Positions 34,794-44,981 are shown, counted from the stretch's first letter. The stretch: DNA of 64,000 nt from Cognatishimia activa (GCF_026016445.1 NZ_CP096147.1:3074501-3138500), one strand, 5' to 3'. A program made the numbers and translations. The notes: generated from the letters alone by a model not told the origin.

Positions 34794-35522
34794 CTACTCT
34801 ACAACGCCAATGATGGGACCCAACCAGAACCCAGGATCGGATCTGTTGAATTTAGGGGCGTGAAGCCGGCTGACTTTGCCATCTAGAAACAAAGCCTGAT
34901 CGAGCTTGAGAACATCGCGAAAGTAGCGCGCGAACTCATGAAAGTTCACGCTGTTTTCGGATTTCACAAACACAGCACGTGCGCCGTCCGTGGATGTGCC
35001 CACACCATTGCGGATGAATTTGGATGTGCTGGTTTCTAAGAACCGCGGATGCAACGCGCCGTCAATCACCAACATTGGGCCAGATTGGGTTGCGAAGATG
35101 CAAGACGTGTTGTCCGCTTGGAACTGCTTTGACTCAATGACATTTGCTCGGCCAGCGCGGATGCAGAAGACGCCATTTGGAACCAGCCCGAAATTGCCGG
35201 GTCCGGCATTGGGATAGAGGTGTTGGCTCTGAACGCCATTTTCGACGTAATATCCCACCGGACGTCGATCCGGATGATACATGCCGCCGTTTATCGCGAA
35301 GGATAGGGTCTTATCTTCGGGTAGGTCGGCTTCGATTGCATCGAATTGACCGTAAATCTTGCCGCTGGAATCGCGCAAAAAGAGTCGCAACTCTTCCTGC
35401 TGCGCATTCACTTCACAGACGGTGTAGCGATTACCCTCAAAGGTTTCATCACTGCAGGTGACAGCGCTGGCAGCGATTGGCCAGGCAACGAATGCTGCAA
35501 TCAGGCCAAGGAATGCTTTCAC
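34794..35522 (-). CDS. Phosphodiester glycosidase-like secreted protein (DUF2233)
   Basis: 242 aa with a signal peptide cleaved after about residue 20 ([12 protein letters not shown]). The DUF2233/NAGPA core is visible: [47 protein letters not shown] and [11 protein letters not shown]. Relatives hydrolyse phosphodiester-linked sugars; the bacterial substrate is unknown. Four cysteines (two near the N-terminus, two mid-protein) could form disulfides. Start overlaps the rbfA stop by 4 nt. 158 nt of apparently non-coding DNA separate it from truB. Confidence 0.86.
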   Translation of the reverse strand: MKAFLGLIAAFVAWPIAASAVTCSDETFEGNRYTVCEVNAQQEELRLFLRDSSGKIYGQFDAIEADLPEDKTLSFAINGGMYHPDRRPVGYYVENGVQSQHLYPNAGPGNFGLVPNGVFCIRAGRANVIESKQFQADNTSCIFATQSGPMLVIDGALHPRFLETSTSKFIRNGVGTSTDGARAVFVKSENSVNFHEFARYFRDVLKLDQALFLDGKVSRLHAPKFNRSDPGFWLGPIIGVVE

Positions 35523-35932
35523 GCGTCACCCTCGTTGGGAGTATCGACATCGCGACGTACGCGTTCATCGCCAAGAATGCGACGTGTTTCATCCATCTGA
35601 TCAAAAGTCTGATCCAGCTGGAACCGCAGTTCAGGCGTATGTTTCAGGCCGAGCTTTTTACCAATCATTCGGCGTAGCTCGTGCTTGTTATTGGAAAGCA
35701 ACTTCAGAACCTGATCTTTGCCTTTGCCGCCAAGGGGTAAAACATAGGCGGTTGCAATCCGAAGGTCTGGAGATGTGCGGACCTCGCCAACGGTGATCGA
35801 CATGCGGTTCAGATCAGGGTCGTGGATGTCGCCCCGCATCAGAATCTCAGACAGACCACGGCGAATGGTTTCGCCGACGCGTAATTGACGCTGAGAAGGT
35901 CCCGCGTCGCCATGAAAGTTATTCTTAGCCAT
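35519..35932 (-). CDS. rbfA: 30S ribosome-binding factor RbfA
   Basis: 137 aa from the ATG with AAGGG 6 nt upstream (an ATG two codons earlier is possible). [26 protein letters not shown] and [13 protein letters not shown] are family features. It helps the late maturation of the 30S subunit at helix 1 and is important at low temperature. It is divergent from dapB across an 84-nt region. Confidence 0.94.
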   Translation of the reverse strand: MAKNNFHGDAGPSQRQLRVGETIRRGLSEILMRGDIHDPDLNRMSITVGEVRTSPDLRIATAYVLPLGGKGKDQVLKLLSNNKHELRRMIGKKLGLKHTPELRFQLDQTFDQMDETRRILGDERVRRDVDTPNEGDA

Positions 35933-36016
35933 AGCCATCCCTTATGCGCTTTCGGCCCCTTTGCCAAGCGCGCCAGATTGCAGTAAAGGCAGGGTCATAC
36001 CGAATAGGAGAGTAAG

Positions 36017-36826
36017 ATGGAAGACCTGCCGGGTATCGTAATCACAGGCGCCTCAGGCCGCATGGGACAGATGCTGATTAAGACCGTTGTCGAAAGCGAC
36101 AAGGCCAAACTGGTCGGGGCGGTTGAGCGGACCGGTAACGACTGGGTGGGGCAGGATGTTGGCGTCGCCATGGGCGGTTCTGCTATTGGCGTGACAGTTA
36201 CCGATAAACCACTGGAAGCCTTTGCGAAAGCGCAGGCGGTCATCGATTTCACCGCTCCTGCTGCGACATTAGAATTCTCCAAACTGGCAGCCCAGGCGCG
36301 CGCTGTGCATGTGATCGGTACAACTGGTATGAGCGATGACGAAATCGCTCAGCTTAAGCCAGCGTCTTACCATTCAGTCATTGTGCGTGCAGGCAATATG
36401 AGCCTTGGCGTGAATTTGCTCACGCAGCTGACAAAGAAAGTGGCGGCTGCACTGGATGAAGACTTTGATATCGAAGTCATCGAAGCGCATCACCACCACA
36501 AGGTTGATGCACCATCAGGCACGGCATTGATGCTTGGTGAAGCGGCCGCCGAAGGTCGTGGCGTCGAACTGAATGATGTCGCGGATCGTGGCCGTGATGG
36601 CATCACCGGTGCCCGCAAAAAGGGGAACATCGGATTCACGGCAATTCGTGGCGGAGATATCGTCGGCGAGCATGATGTGCTCTTTGCAGCAGCCGGCGAA
36701 CGCATTGTTCTACGCCATGTCGCTACAGATCGCGCTATCTTTGCGCGCGGCGCTCTGAAAGCTGCACTCTGGGGGCAGGACAAAATGCCCGGTCACTATG
36801 ATATGGTGGATGTGCTGGGGCTTTGA
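36017..36826 (+). CDS. dapB: 4-Hydroxy-tetrahydrodipicolinate reductase
   Basis: 269 aa. N-terminal NAD(P) fold [15 protein letters not shown] and the DapB box [17 protein letters not shown] with catalytic His and Lys. It makes tetrahydrodipicolinate for diaminopimelate and lysine. It has a GAGAG-type ribosome site. The stop codon sits inside a 7-bp hairpin (36814-36833). Confidence 0.96.
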   Translation: MEDLPGIVITGASGRMGQMLIKTVVESDKAKLVGAVERTGNDWVGQDVGVAMGGSAIGVTVTDKPLEAFAKAQAVIDFTAPAATLEFSKLAAQARAVHVIGTTGMSDDEIAQLKPASYHSVIVRAGNMSLGVNLLTQLTKKVAAALDEDFDIEVIEAHHHHKVDAPSGTALMLGEAAAEGRGVELNDVADRGRDGITGARKKGNIGFTAIRGGDIVGEHDVLFAAAGERIVLRHVATDRAIFARGALKAALWGQDKMPGHYDMVDVLGL

Positions 36827-36833
36827 CCCCAGC
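36814..36833. terminator. Hairpin over the dapB stop codon
   Basis: GCTGGGG (36814-36820) and CCCCAGC (36827-36833) pair around CTTTGA, which contains the TGA stop. There is no T-run on either strand. It lies between convergent dapB and the DUF983 gene. Confidence 0.45.
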
Positions 36834-36840
36834 CAGTCAC

Positions 36841-37218
36841 TTAGCGCTTGTCAAATCCATGCATGCGCTTGGCCCATTGGTAAGCCACAATCATACCCTT
36901 AAAGCGCGGTAGCGCGAGCAAAGAAATGACAAGGGCGATCGCACTGATCACCAAAGCCATGGTCAGTGGATCAGGGCGCCAGAATTCCCACATCATTGTC
37001 AGCGCGAGAATCATAACTTTGCCGACGAGAAGGATGGTTAGGTATGCTGGTCCGTCATCCGCACGGTGGTGATGCAATTCCTCGTGGCACACTGGGCATT
37101 CGTCATGCACCTTCAGATAGCTGTGCAGGACATCGCCTTCACCACATTTTGGGCATTTTAATGCCAATCCATTGCGGATAGCTGGCATCAATGGGCGATC
37201 CATTGTTAATTCGGTCAT
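36841..37218 (-). CDS. DUF983 zinc-ribbon membrane protein
   Basis: 125 aa from the ATG with GGAA upstream; an ATG four codons earlier (37230) is possible but lacks a ribosome site. A zinc ribbon CPKCGEGD...CPVCHEE near residues 20-45 is followed by two membrane helices (AYLTILLVGKVMILALTMMW, PLTMALVISAIALVISLLAL). This is the DUF983 layout. Some relatives lie near cytochrome oxidase genes, but none is here; function unknown. Confidence 0.87.
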   Translation of the reverse strand: MTELTMDRPLMPAIRNGLALKCPKCGEGDVLHSYLKVHDECPVCHEELHHHRADDGPAYLTILLVGKVMILALTMMWEFWRPDPLTMALVISAIALVISLLALPRFKGMIVAYQWAKRMHGFDKR

Positions 37219-37337
37219 AGCGCGTTCCATCTGTTCACACAGGATACGTAAGTTCCCATATCAACAAGTTCAAATTTGAGACCTGCGACTTAGGCGCACG
37301 GTTGCTCTGAGAGCATAACGCAGATGCAAATGCCGCG

Positions 37338-37523
37338 TCAGAAATCGACCGCGATACCTTTCTTTTCCCAGTCCCCGAAACGTACGGGTTCAGGGCCATC
37401 GCGACCACCGAGCTCAGGTGCCAGTTCCAGTTCCTTGGCTTTCTTGCGACGCTCTTCAGCTTCGGCAAGGGCGCGCTGGGCCGCCGGAGGCAGGTTCGCA
37501 ATATCTCTGTCAGATTCGCTCAT
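37338..37523 (-). CDS. SDHAF4-like succinate dehydrogenase assembly factor (DUF1674)
   Basis: 61 aa from the ATG at 37523; the frame is open to 37895 but that part is antisense to rsmB. Ends in the family signature EPVRFGDWEKKGIAVDF. The eukaryotic homologue SDHAF4/Sdh8 protects flavinated SdhA before complex assembly. A Lys/Glu-rich helix precedes it. Divergent from rsmB, with 92 nt between starts. Confidence 0.85.
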   Translation of the reverse strand: MSESDRDIANLPPAAQRALAEAEERRKKAKELELAPELGGRDGPEPVRFGDWEKKGIAVDF

Positions 37524-37615
37524 TGTGCGCCTTTCTTTCCAAACTGCCCCTTGATATACGCCCCCATCCCGTCTGGACAAGAGTGGGATGGGATACTGAT
37601 TAGAGGGTTGTGACA

Positions 37616-38884
37616 ATGGCGCAAACAGGCGTTCAAGCGCGGCGAACTGCCGTTTACCTGTTGGATCAGGTGATTGGTGAAGGGCGCTTGCTGTCTGAGT
37701 GTATTGCTGCCGGGGTGTTGGATCGCCTACAGCCAGCCGAACGGGCGACTGCTCAACGTTTGGCGCTCGATACTCTACGCGGCATGGAACGGGCCGACCG
37801 CATGCTGCAAAAACATCTGCAAAAGTACCCGCCATTGACTGTGCGCAATGCGCTACGTGTTGCGACGGTTGAGCTTTGCCAAGGTGGTGCCGCACATGGG
37901 ATTGTGAATAGCGCCGTTACCATTGTCGGAGCGAACAAACGCACTGCTTCCATGAAGGGACTCGTGAATGCGGTGCTGCGCAAAGTTGCGGCGGCAGGAC
38001 CAGATGCTTGGAACGCTCTGCGTATACCGCGTTTGCCCAAATGGCTGCGTGATCCGATGGTTATGGCTTATGGCGGCGATACCGTGCAGGCGATGGAAAA
38101 AGCGCATTTCGATGGTGCCCCGCTTGATCTGACTGCGAAAGGCGACAAAGGCGCGTTGCAACGCTCTCTAGGTGGTGAATTGCTTGAGACGGGTTCTGTA
38201 CGTCTGGAAGACGCGGGGCAGGTCTCCACGATGCCGGGATTTAAGAAAGGCAGTTGGTGGGTTCAGGACGCTGCAGCAGCGCTTCCGGTGCAAGTGTTGG
38301 CTCCGAAGGAAGGCGAAGTCGTTTTAGAGCTCTGCGCTGCCCCCGGAGGTAAGACCATGCAAATTGCTGCTACCGGAGCCAGGGTCCGGGCGGTTGATAA
38401 CAGCAAAAACCGCATGGAACGCGTGCGTGAGAACTTGAAGCGCACCAAACTGGATGCGGAACTGGTTGTTGGCGACGCGCTGGAAGAAACCGGTAAATAT
38501 GATGCGATCCTATTGGATGCGCCCTGTTCCGCGACAGGGACCATCCGCCGTCATCCAGATTTGCCCTTCGCCAAGGACGGCAGCGATTTTGGCGAATTGA
38601 TTGCTTTGCAAGCCACCATGTTGGATCACGCGATTGATATGCTGAACCCCGGTGGTCGTTTGGTGTATTGCACCTGCTCGTTGCTGCCAGATGAAGGTGA
38701 GTGCCAGGTGGAGGACGCTTTGGCGCGTCATCCCGGAATAGCTACTAATCGCGACGCATTGAGAATCGCCGGTGTGGAAGAAAGCTGGTTCACGGAAGAG
38801 GGCGGGTTGCGTCTGCGTCCAGACTATTGGGCTGAAAAAGGTGGGATGGATGGGTTCTATATCGCCTGCCTTGTTAAAAAATAG
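37616..38884 (+). CDS. rsmB: RsmB/NOP-family 16S rRNA m5C methyltransferase
   Basis: 422 aa from the ATG 8 nt after AGAGGG (a GTG two codons earlier is less likely). N-terminal NusB-like RNA-binding domain (about 5-130), then a Rossmann methyltransferase: SAM site LELCAAPGGKTMQIAA, motif IV DAPCSATGTIRRHPD and motif VI CTCSLLPDEGE, each with its catalytic Cys. Predicted target is C967 of 16S rRNA. Confidence 0.93.
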   Translation: MAQTGVQARRTAVYLLDQVIGEGRLLSECIAAGVLDRLQPAERATAQRLALDTLRGMERADRMLQKHLQKYPPLTVRNALRVATVELCQGGAAHGIVNSAVTIVGANKRTASMKGLVNAVLRKVAAAGPDAWNALRIPRLPKWLRDPMVMAYGGDTVQAMEKAHFDGAPLDLTAKGDKGALQRSLGGELLETGSVRLEDAGQVSTMPGFKKGSWWVQDAAAALPVQVLAPKEGEVVLELCAAPGGKTMQIAATGARVRAVDNSKNRMERVRENLKRTKLDAELVVGDALEETGKYDAILLDAPCSATGTIRRHPDLPFAKDGSDFGELIALQATMLDHAIDMLNPGGRLVYCTCSLLPDEGECQVEDALARHPGIATNRDALRIAGVEESWFTEEGGLRLRPDYWAEKGGMDGFYIACLVKK

Positions 38885-39012
38885 GCATAATTGACGCTTC
38901 TGTCGCGGCGATTTCATGCGCAATTTTATGCCTGTGATTGAATCGGTGACTTTGAAAAAAATGCCAAGTAGACTGCGTTCAAACGCCACAAGAGCGTAAG
39001 AGGCAGAAGCAT

Positions 39013-40755
39013 ATGCTCAATCCGAATGGCCTGGGTTCGCGATATACGCGCGCCATGCACCGCGTGCATGCACGGCTGAGTACATTGGCGCGGCCTGCGA
39101 CGTTGTTTACGTCCATGCCAGAGCCCCGCACAATTGGCGTTTTCGCCAAAGGTCGCCAGCTTTTGGCGGGCAATTTCCTATTTGCTGGTCACTTGATCGT
39201 CTCACCTGATACGTCGATCTGGGATATCGAAGCCCCGGATGTTGAGTTTGATCAGGATTTGCACGGATTCGCCTGGCTGGATGACTTGGCGGCAGTTGGT
39301 GATCAGGCCACGCGCGTTAAAGCCCAAGCTTGGGTTTGGCGCTGGATCGATCGGTATGGACGGGGCCGCGGCTCTGGCTGGACACCGGAACTCACCGGGC
39401 GACGTCTGATCCGCTGGATCAACCACGCTATCTTCCTTTTGCAGGGTCAGGACCGAGAACTCACGGACGCATTTTATCGATCCCTTGGACAGCAGGTGAT
39501 TTTCCTAAGTCGACGGTGGCATGCGACGGCACCGGGATTGCCAAGGTTCGAGGCTCTGACCGGTTTGATTTACGCTGGCCTTGCACTGGAAGGTATGGCT
39601 GAGCATGTCGATCCTGCTCTGAAAGCACTTTCAAAGGAATGCAAGCGTCAGGTCGATGATCAGGGTGGTCTCGCGACGCGCAATCCTGAAGAGCTACTGG
39701 AAGTTTTGACGCTTTTGACCTGGGCGCGAGTCGCTCTCGAAAACGCCGAACGCCAGCCAAGCGACCCCCTCATGCACGCCATTCAGAGAATTGCACCAAC
39801 GCTGCGCACGCTTCGCCATTCCGATGGTGGTCTTGCACGGTTTCACGGAGGCGGGCGTGGCATGGAAGGTCGGTTGGATGCAGCCTTAGCCGCTTGCGAG
39901 GTGAAGGAGCGTCAGGCTGACGGATTGGCCATGGGCTTTGCGCGTCTTTCATCAGGGCGCACCAGTATTGTGCTTGATGGCAGCGCGCCACCTTCCGGGG
40001 AAAACTCTTTGAATGCGCATGCCTCAACGCTTGCTTTCGAAATGACCAGCGGTCGGCGGCCTGTGGTTGTGAACTGCGGTGCGGGTGCTTCTTTCGGAGA
40101 GGACTGGCGTCGAGCAGGACGGGCCACACCTTCCCACAGCACGTTGTCGCTGGATGGGTTCTCGTCAGCACGATTGGGTGAAACAGCCAAAGGCTGGCGA
40201 CAAGAGCAATTGATTGATGCGCCCAGTGACGTGCCAATTCAATTGAGCCAGGCCCCCGATGGCATTCGCCTGGAGGGTGGTCACAATGGCTATGTTTCGA
40301 CCCATGGGCTGACCCATGCACGCACGTTGGAACTGACATTTGATGGGCGCGGGCTTGCCGGTGAGGACTTATTGCTGGCCCTTGATGATACTGCCAAACG
40401 CCAATTTGACCGGGTTATGGATGCCAAAAGCCTGCAAGGCGTGCCATTTCAGATCCGATTCCATTTGCATCCTGACGTGGATGCGGCAGTCGATTTGGGC
40501 GGCGCTGCGGTGTCGATTGCGCTTAAAAGCGGAGAGATTTGGGTCTTCAGGCACAATTCCGGCGCGAATCTGGCCCTAACATCGTCTGTTTATCTAGAAA
40601 AAGGGCGATTAAAGCCCCGTGCGGCCAAACAGGTCGTTTTATCCGGGGTCGCAATGGAGTATGCGACGCGCATCCGGTGGTCATTGGCAAAGGCGCAAGA
40701 TACGTCGATTGCCATTCGTGACTTGAACCGGGATGAGCTGGACCTGACACACTGA
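39013..40755 (+). CDS. Heparinase II/III family protein
   Basis: 580 aa, no signal peptide seen. Residues 40-300 are an all-helical toroid-like part (WAWRWIDRYGRGRGSGWTPELTGRRLIRWINHA in pieces); residues 310-570 form the beta-rich heparinase II/III domain (DGGLARFHGGG, TSIVLDGSAPPSGENSLNAHASTLAFEMTSGRRP in pieces, THGLTHARTLEL). The family is called a polysaccharide lyase, but this intracellular-looking form sits between rsmB and purH and its substrate is unknown. It ends one base before the purH leader. Confidence 0.86.
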   Translation: MLNPNGLGSRYTRAMHRVHARLSTLARPATLFTSMPEPRTIGVFAKGRQLLAGNFLFAGHLIVSPDTSIWDIEAPDVEFDQDLHGFAWLDDLAAVGDQATRVKAQAWVWRWIDRYGRGRGSGWTPELTGRRLIRWINHAIFLLQGQDRELTDAFYRSLGQQVIFLSRRWHATAPGLPRFEALTGLIYAGLALEGMAEHVDPALKALSKECKRQVDDQGGLATRNPEELLEVLTLLTWARVALENAERQPSDPLMHAIQRIAPTLRTLRHSDGGLARFHGGGRGMEGRLDAALAACEVKERQADGLAMGFARLSSGRTSIVLDGSAPPSGENSLNAHASTLAFEMTSGRRPVVVNCGAGASFGEDWRRAGRATPSHSTLSLDGFSSARLGETAKGWRQEQLIDAPSDVPIQLSQAPDGIRLEGGHNGYVSTHGLTHARTLELTFDGRGLAGEDLLLALDDTAKRQFDRVMDAKSLQGVPFQIRFHLHPDVDAAVDLGGAAVSIALKSGEIWVFRHNSGANLALTSSVYLEKGRLKPRAAKQVVLSGVAMEYATRIRWSLAKAQDTSIAIRDLNRDELDLTH

Positions 40756-40770
40756 TTGGACTTCGACCTG

Positions 40771-42360
40771 ATGACCGACCTGACTCCTATTCGCCGCGCA
40801 TTGCTTTCTGTTTCTGACAAAACCGGCTTGATCGAGCTGGGCCAAGCGCTAGCTGCGCGTGGCGTGGAATTGCTCTCAACCGGTGGCTCCGCCAAGGCGC
40901 TGCGTGATGCGGGGCTGACCGTGGTGGATGTGGCAGATGTCACTGGCTTCCCAGAGATGATGGACGGCCGTGTTAAGACCCTGCACCCAAAAGTGCACGG
41001 CGGCCTGCTTGCGCTGCGCTCTAACCCAGAGCATGTCGCGGCCATGGATGAGCACGGTATCGGTGGTATAGATCTGCTGGTTGTGAACCTTTATCCGTTT
41101 GAGGCCACTGTGGCTGCGGGTGGCGACTACGCGACCTGTATCGAAAACATCGATATTGGTGGCCCGGCAATGATCCGTGCGGCGTCCAAGAACCATGATG
41201 ATGTCGCGGTGATCGTGGATGTGCAGGATTATGATGGCTTGCTGGCTGAAATCGAAGCCAACGACGGTCAGACAAGCTACGCTTTCCGCCGCAAACAAGC
41301 GCAGATCGCCTATGCGCGCACAGCAGCTTATGACGCAGCGGTCTCCAACTGGATGGCATCTGCGATTGGTGAGGAATCACCTCGTCGCCGTGCGGTTGCG
41401 GGCGAGTTGGTACAGACCCTGCGTTATGGTGAAAACAGCCACCAACAGGCAGCTTTCTATACCGATGGTTCCGGTCGCCAGGGTGTGGCAACAGCCACTC
41501 AGCTTCAGGGCAAAGAATTGTCCTACAACAATATCAACGACACAGATGCCGCGTTTGAACTGGTTGCAGAATTCGATCCTTCCACCTGCCCGGCGGTTGC
41601 GATCATCAAACACGCGAACCCATGTGGTGTCGCCATGGGTGACACTCTCGTAGAAGCTTACCAGAAAGCTTTTGACTGCGACCGCACCTCGGCATTTGGT
41701 GGCATCGTGGCGCTGAACCAGCCTTTGGACGCAGAGACAGCAACTAAGATCACTGAAATCTTCACCGAAGTTGTGATTGCGCCGGGTGCATCTGATGAGG
41801 CGAAAGAAATCTTCGCCGCCAAGAAAAACCTACGCCTTTTGCTGACCGACGGTCTGCCAGATCCACGCAAGCCGATCATGGCCTGTAAGCAAGTTGCTGG
41901 CGGTATGCTGGTGCAAGACAAGGACGTTGGCTCGGTTGCTGCCGAAGAGCTGAAAGTTGTGACCAAGAAAGCGCCAACTGACGCACAGATGGCCGACCTG
42001 CAGTTTGCATGGAAAGTTGCCAAACATGTGAAATCCAACGCGATCGTTTACGTTAAGAATGGTGCGACTGTTGGTGTTGGTGCAGGTCAGATGTCGCGTC
42101 TGGACAGCGCCAATGTAGCTGCGGCGAAAGCACAGCGCATGGCAACTGAACTGGGGCTGGATGAAAGCCTTGCGAAAGGTTCCGCAGTAGCGTCTGACGC
42201 CTTTTTCCCATTCGCCGACGGTCTACTGGAAGCAGCGGCGGCGGGCGGCACATGCGTGATCCAGCCAGGCGGTTCCATGCGCGATGACGAAGTGATCAAA
42301 GCGGCAGATGAGGCCGGATTGGCAATGGTCTTTACAGGCATGCGCCATTTCCGCCATTAA
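40771..42360 (+). CDS. purH: Bifunctional AICAR formyltransferase/IMP cyclohydrolase
   Basis: 529 aa from ATG 40771, the standard length. N-terminal IMP cyclohydrolase ([38 protein letters not shown]) and C-terminal AICAR transformylase with the catalytic Lys-His in [10 protein letters not shown] and [15 protein letters not shown]. It catalyses the last two steps of IMP synthesis using 10-formyl-THF, linking it to the folate C1 pool fed by the DMGDH-like enzymes. Follows the heparinase gene by 15 nt. Confidence 0.97.
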   Translation: MTDLTPIRRALLSVSDKTGLIELGQALAARGVELLSTGGSAKALRDAGLTVVDVADVTGFPEMMDGRVKTLHPKVHGGLLALRSNPEHVAAMDEHGIGGIDLLVVNLYPFEATVAAGGDYATCIENIDIGGPAMIRAASKNHDDVAVIVDVQDYDGLLAEIEANDGQTSYAFRRKQAQIAYARTAAYDAAVSNWMASAIGEESPRRRAVAGELVQTLRYGENSHQQAAFYTDGSGRQGVATATQLQGKELSYNNINDTDAAFELVAEFDPSTCPAVAIIKHANPCGVAMGDTLVEAYQKAFDCDRTSAFGGIVALNQPLDAETATKITEIFTEVVIAPGASDEAKEIFAAKKNLRLLLTDGLPDPRKPIMACKQVAGGMLVQDKDVGSVAAEELKVVTKKAPTDAQMADLQFAWKVAKHVKSNAIVYVKNGATVGVGAGQMSRLDSANVAAAKAQRMATELGLDESLAKGSAVASDAFFPFADGLLEAAAAGGTCVIQPGGSMRDDEVIKAADEAGLAMVFTGMRHFRH

Positions 42361-42374
42361 GATATATTAACAGC

Positions 42375-42398
42375 GGCCCGTCCGGAGACGGTCGGGCC
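42375..42398 (+). terminator. GC-rich hairpin after purH
   Basis: GGCCCG (42375-42380) and CGGGCC (42393-42398) pair, with CC/GG extending the stem past one mismatch. There is no T-run. It may attenuate or protect the purH 3' end ahead of lspA. Confidence 0.45.
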
Positions 42399-42489
42399 AT
42401 ATGGCTCCCAGCAGAGGTGAAAAGCCCAGCCAGGGGTAGCGGAAAGACCGCGTTCCACGTCGGGGTGGAGTTTGGAAAGGACACGAGTG

Positions 42490-42960
42490 ATGAAACTCGT
42501 ATTTTGGGCAGGATTTTGGGCGTTCCTCGTAGATCAGGCGAGTAAGTACCTTGTGGTGCATATGCTTGAGCTGCGTGAGGTGGGTAAGATCGAAGTCCTG
42601 CCGCCGCTGCTGAATTTCCACATGGCATGGAATCAGGGCATCAACTTTGGCTTATTGGCCGACAGTTCCAATCTGGCGAAATGGATTTTGATTGTTGTTG
42701 CTCTGCTGATCAGCGGATTTGTCTACTATTGGGTGGCCAAGGACCGTCCGGGTAAGGTCGGTCTGATCGCAGCAGGTCTTTTGATTGGTGGCGCGTTAGG
42801 GAATGTCGTAGATCGCCTACTTTACGGCGCGGTCGCTGATTTCTTGAACATGTCATGCTGTGGGTTTGTGAACCCATACGCCTTCAATGTCGCGGATATT
42901 TCGATATTCGCAGGTGCGCTGGGCCTTGCCTTTTGGGGCGGTGCAAAAAAGCAGGCGTGA
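42490..42960 (+). CDS. lspA: Lipoprotein signal peptidase (signal peptidase II)
   Basis: 156 aa with four membrane helices. The aspartyl protease pair is Asp117 in GAVADFLN and Asp136 in FNVADISIF; DQASKYLV and GNVVDRLLYG also match. It cuts signal peptides before the lipidated Cys; targets in this window include the transglycosylase and BamF-like lipoproteins. A GGAAAGGA ribosome site supports the ATG at 42490. Confidence 0.95.
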   Translation: MKLVFWAGFWAFLVDQASKYLVVHMLELREVGKIEVLPPLLNFHMAWNQGINFGLLADSSNLAKWILIVVALLISGFVYYWVAKDRPGKVGLIAAGLLIGGALGNVVDRLLYGAVADFLNMSCCGFVNPYAFNVADISIFAGALGLAFWGGAKKQA

Positions 42961-43010
42961 CGTCGGGCCAGTGATGCGCTAAAGCTGTGCGAAACGGCAG
43001 GAGTTTTTCA

Positions 43011-43526
43011 ATGCGCGTGTCGCGAGTGGTCATTTTCGGTTTAGCCCTTTTGGTCTCTGCCTGCGCCAACGAGCGCGGCATTCGCGTGTTGTCCTCAGAC
43101 GACTCTGGTCCCGATGAATTTGCGATCATCCCCTCCAAGCCTTTGAGCCAGCCTGAAAACTACTCGTCATTACCGACGCCTACGCCAGGTGGCAGCAATC
43201 TGACGGATCAGGATCCTCTAAATGATGTGAATGTCGCCCTCGGTGGTCGCGCGCAGCCAGCGCCGGAAGCTGGAACATTCGCCTCTGCTGACAATGCACT
43301 TGTATCCTACGCTGCCCGCAATGGCAGCGGCGCAGGCATTCGGGATCAACTTGCGACAGATGATGATGCGGTGCGCGGACGATTCTCTCGCTTTACAGGT
43401 TGGCGATTGGCCAACCCGGATCGCTACAATGAAGTCTATCGCTTCTATCACCTGAACGCCTACGCCGAATTGGCGCGCTGGCGCCGTGCGGGTGTAGAAA
43501 CGCCGACGGCACCACCTCCAAATTGA
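43011..43526 (+). CDS. DUF3035/BamF-like outer-membrane lipoprotein
   Basis: 171 aa from ATG 43011 (CAGGAG upstream). Lipobox LVSAC at residues 13-17. The mature protein has the DEFAIIPSKPLSQPENYSSLP stretch and the Asn-Pro-rich end (LANPDRYNEVYRFYHLNAYAELARWRRAG in pieces) typical of DUF3035, which includes BamF, an accessory lipoprotein of the alphaproteobacterial BAM complex. It lies directly after lspA, which would process it. Confidence 0.86.
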   Translation: MRVSRVVIFGLALLVSACANERGIRVLSSDDSGPDEFAIIPSKPLSQPENYSSLPTPTPGGSNLTDQDPLNDVNVALGGRAQPAPEAGTFASADNALVSYAARNGSGAGIRDQLATDDDAVRGRFSRFTGWRLANPDRYNEVYRFYHLNAYAELARWRRAGVETPTAPPPN

Positions 43527-43628
43527 TTTCGGCGATATGCCTGACGCTGCCCTCACAAAGATGTTTGTGGGGTTGAAGCGTGCTGCGCGGGGCGTAACTA
43601 TCTAGACAAGCGGACCAAGGAGACACTG

Positions 43629-44981
43629 ATGCAGCGATTGCTGATGCTGGCGAGTGCCTTTGCACTCACCACTCTGCCCCTAAAGGCGCAGGAAATGGTG
43701 ACGGATTTCATGCTGGACAACGGCATGCAGGTTGTCGTTGTCGAGGACCACAGAGCGCCCGTTGCAATGCATATGGTCTGGTATAAGGCCGGGTCTGCGG
43801 ATGAGGATCCGGGCGTCTCCGGGATTGCGCATTTCCTTGAGCACCTGATGTTCAAAGGCACAGACACATTGGGTGTCGGCGAATTTTCCAAGATCGTGGC
43901 TGAGAATGGCGGGCGCGATAACGCCTTCACAAGCTACGACTACACGGCCTATCACCAGCGCGTTGCTGCAGACCGCTTAGAATTGATGATGCAGATGGAG
44001 AGCGACCGGATGGTCAATCTTCGTCTGACGGAAGAAGACATTCTCACCGAGCGCGATGTTATCATCGAAGAACGCAACCAGCGCACCGAGAATAGCGCAG
44101 GGGCGCTCTTCCGCGAGCAACGTCAGGCGGCGCAATATATCAACCATCGTTACGGTATCCCGATTATTGGTTGGCGCCATGAGATGGAAAAGCTCGACAT
44201 GCAGGACGCGCTTGATTTCTATAAAAATTTCTATGCGCCTAATAATGCCATTTTGGTTGTGGCAGGTGACGTTGACCCGGATGAGGTAAAGAAACTCGCA
44301 GAGACCTATTACGGGGTCATTCCCGCAAATCCTGATCTGGTTGAGCGCGATAGACCGCAAGAACCGCCCCAGACCTCCGCTCGCCGCTTGACCTTTTTTG
44401 ACGAGCGCGTTGCTCAGGAATATGTGACCCGCTCCTATCTCGCGCCAGAACGGGATGCTGGCGATCAGCAAGAAGCAGCCGCTCTGACCTTGCTTGCTCA
44501 GGTACTTGGAACGGGTCCGAACTCTGTTTTGGCCCAGAAGTTGCAATTCGGCACGCAGCAGGCCGTCTATGTGACATCCTTCTATGGCGGCATGTCGCTG
44601 GACGATACCACCTTCAACTTGGTGATCGTGCCGTCGCAGGGTGTGTCGCTTGAAGATGCCGAGGCGGCGCTGGATGCCACGGTTAAAGAGTTCATTGAAA
44701 CTGGCGTTGATGCGGATCACTTGGCGCGCATTAAAATGCAGCTCCGTGCGGAGCAGATTTATGCCCGCGATTCCGCTGATAGCGTTGGCAACCGCTACGG
44801 TCGCGCTTTGACCACTGGATTGACTGTGGAAGATGTGCGTGCATGGCCTGAGATTTTGCAGGCGGTTACAGAAGAGGACATCATCGCGGCTGCGAAACGC
44901 GTTTTTGACATCGATAAATCAGTCACCGGTTGGCTGATGCGCCCTGTAGACGAGACTGAATCCAATGAGGTGAGCCAATGA
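43629..44981 (+). CDS. M16 family zinc metallopeptidase (active subunit)
   Basis: 450 aa with a signal peptide cleaved near residue 20 (LPLKA-QE). The inverted zinc motif HxxEH is present as HFLEHLMF (His68, Glu71, His72), with the third ligand in ERDVIIEERN near 148. A periplasmic processing or clearing protease. It overlaps the next M16 gene by ATGA, and the two should form a heterodimer as in bacterial pitrilysin/mitochondrial processing peptidase-like pairs. Confidence 0.93.
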   Translation: MQRLLMLASAFALTTLPLKAQEMVTDFMLDNGMQVVVVEDHRAPVAMHMVWYKAGSADEDPGVSGIAHFLEHLMFKGTDTLGVGEFSKIVAENGGRDNAFTSYDYTAYHQRVAADRLELMMQMESDRMVNLRLTEEDILTERDVIIEERNQRTENSAGALFREQRQAAQYINHRYGIPIIGWRHEMEKLDMQDALDFYKNFYAPNNAILVVAGDVDPDEVKKLAETYYGVIPANPDLVERDRPQEPPQTSARRLTFFDERVAQEYVTRSYLAPERDAGDQQEAAALTLLAQVLGTGPNSVLAQKLQFGTQQAVYVTSFYGGMSLDDTTFNLVIVPSQGVSLEDAEAALDATVKEFIETGVDADHLARIKMQLRAEQIYARDSADSVGNRYGRALTTGLTVEDVRAWPEILQAVTEEDIIAAAKRVFDIDKSVTGWLMRPVDETESNEVSQ

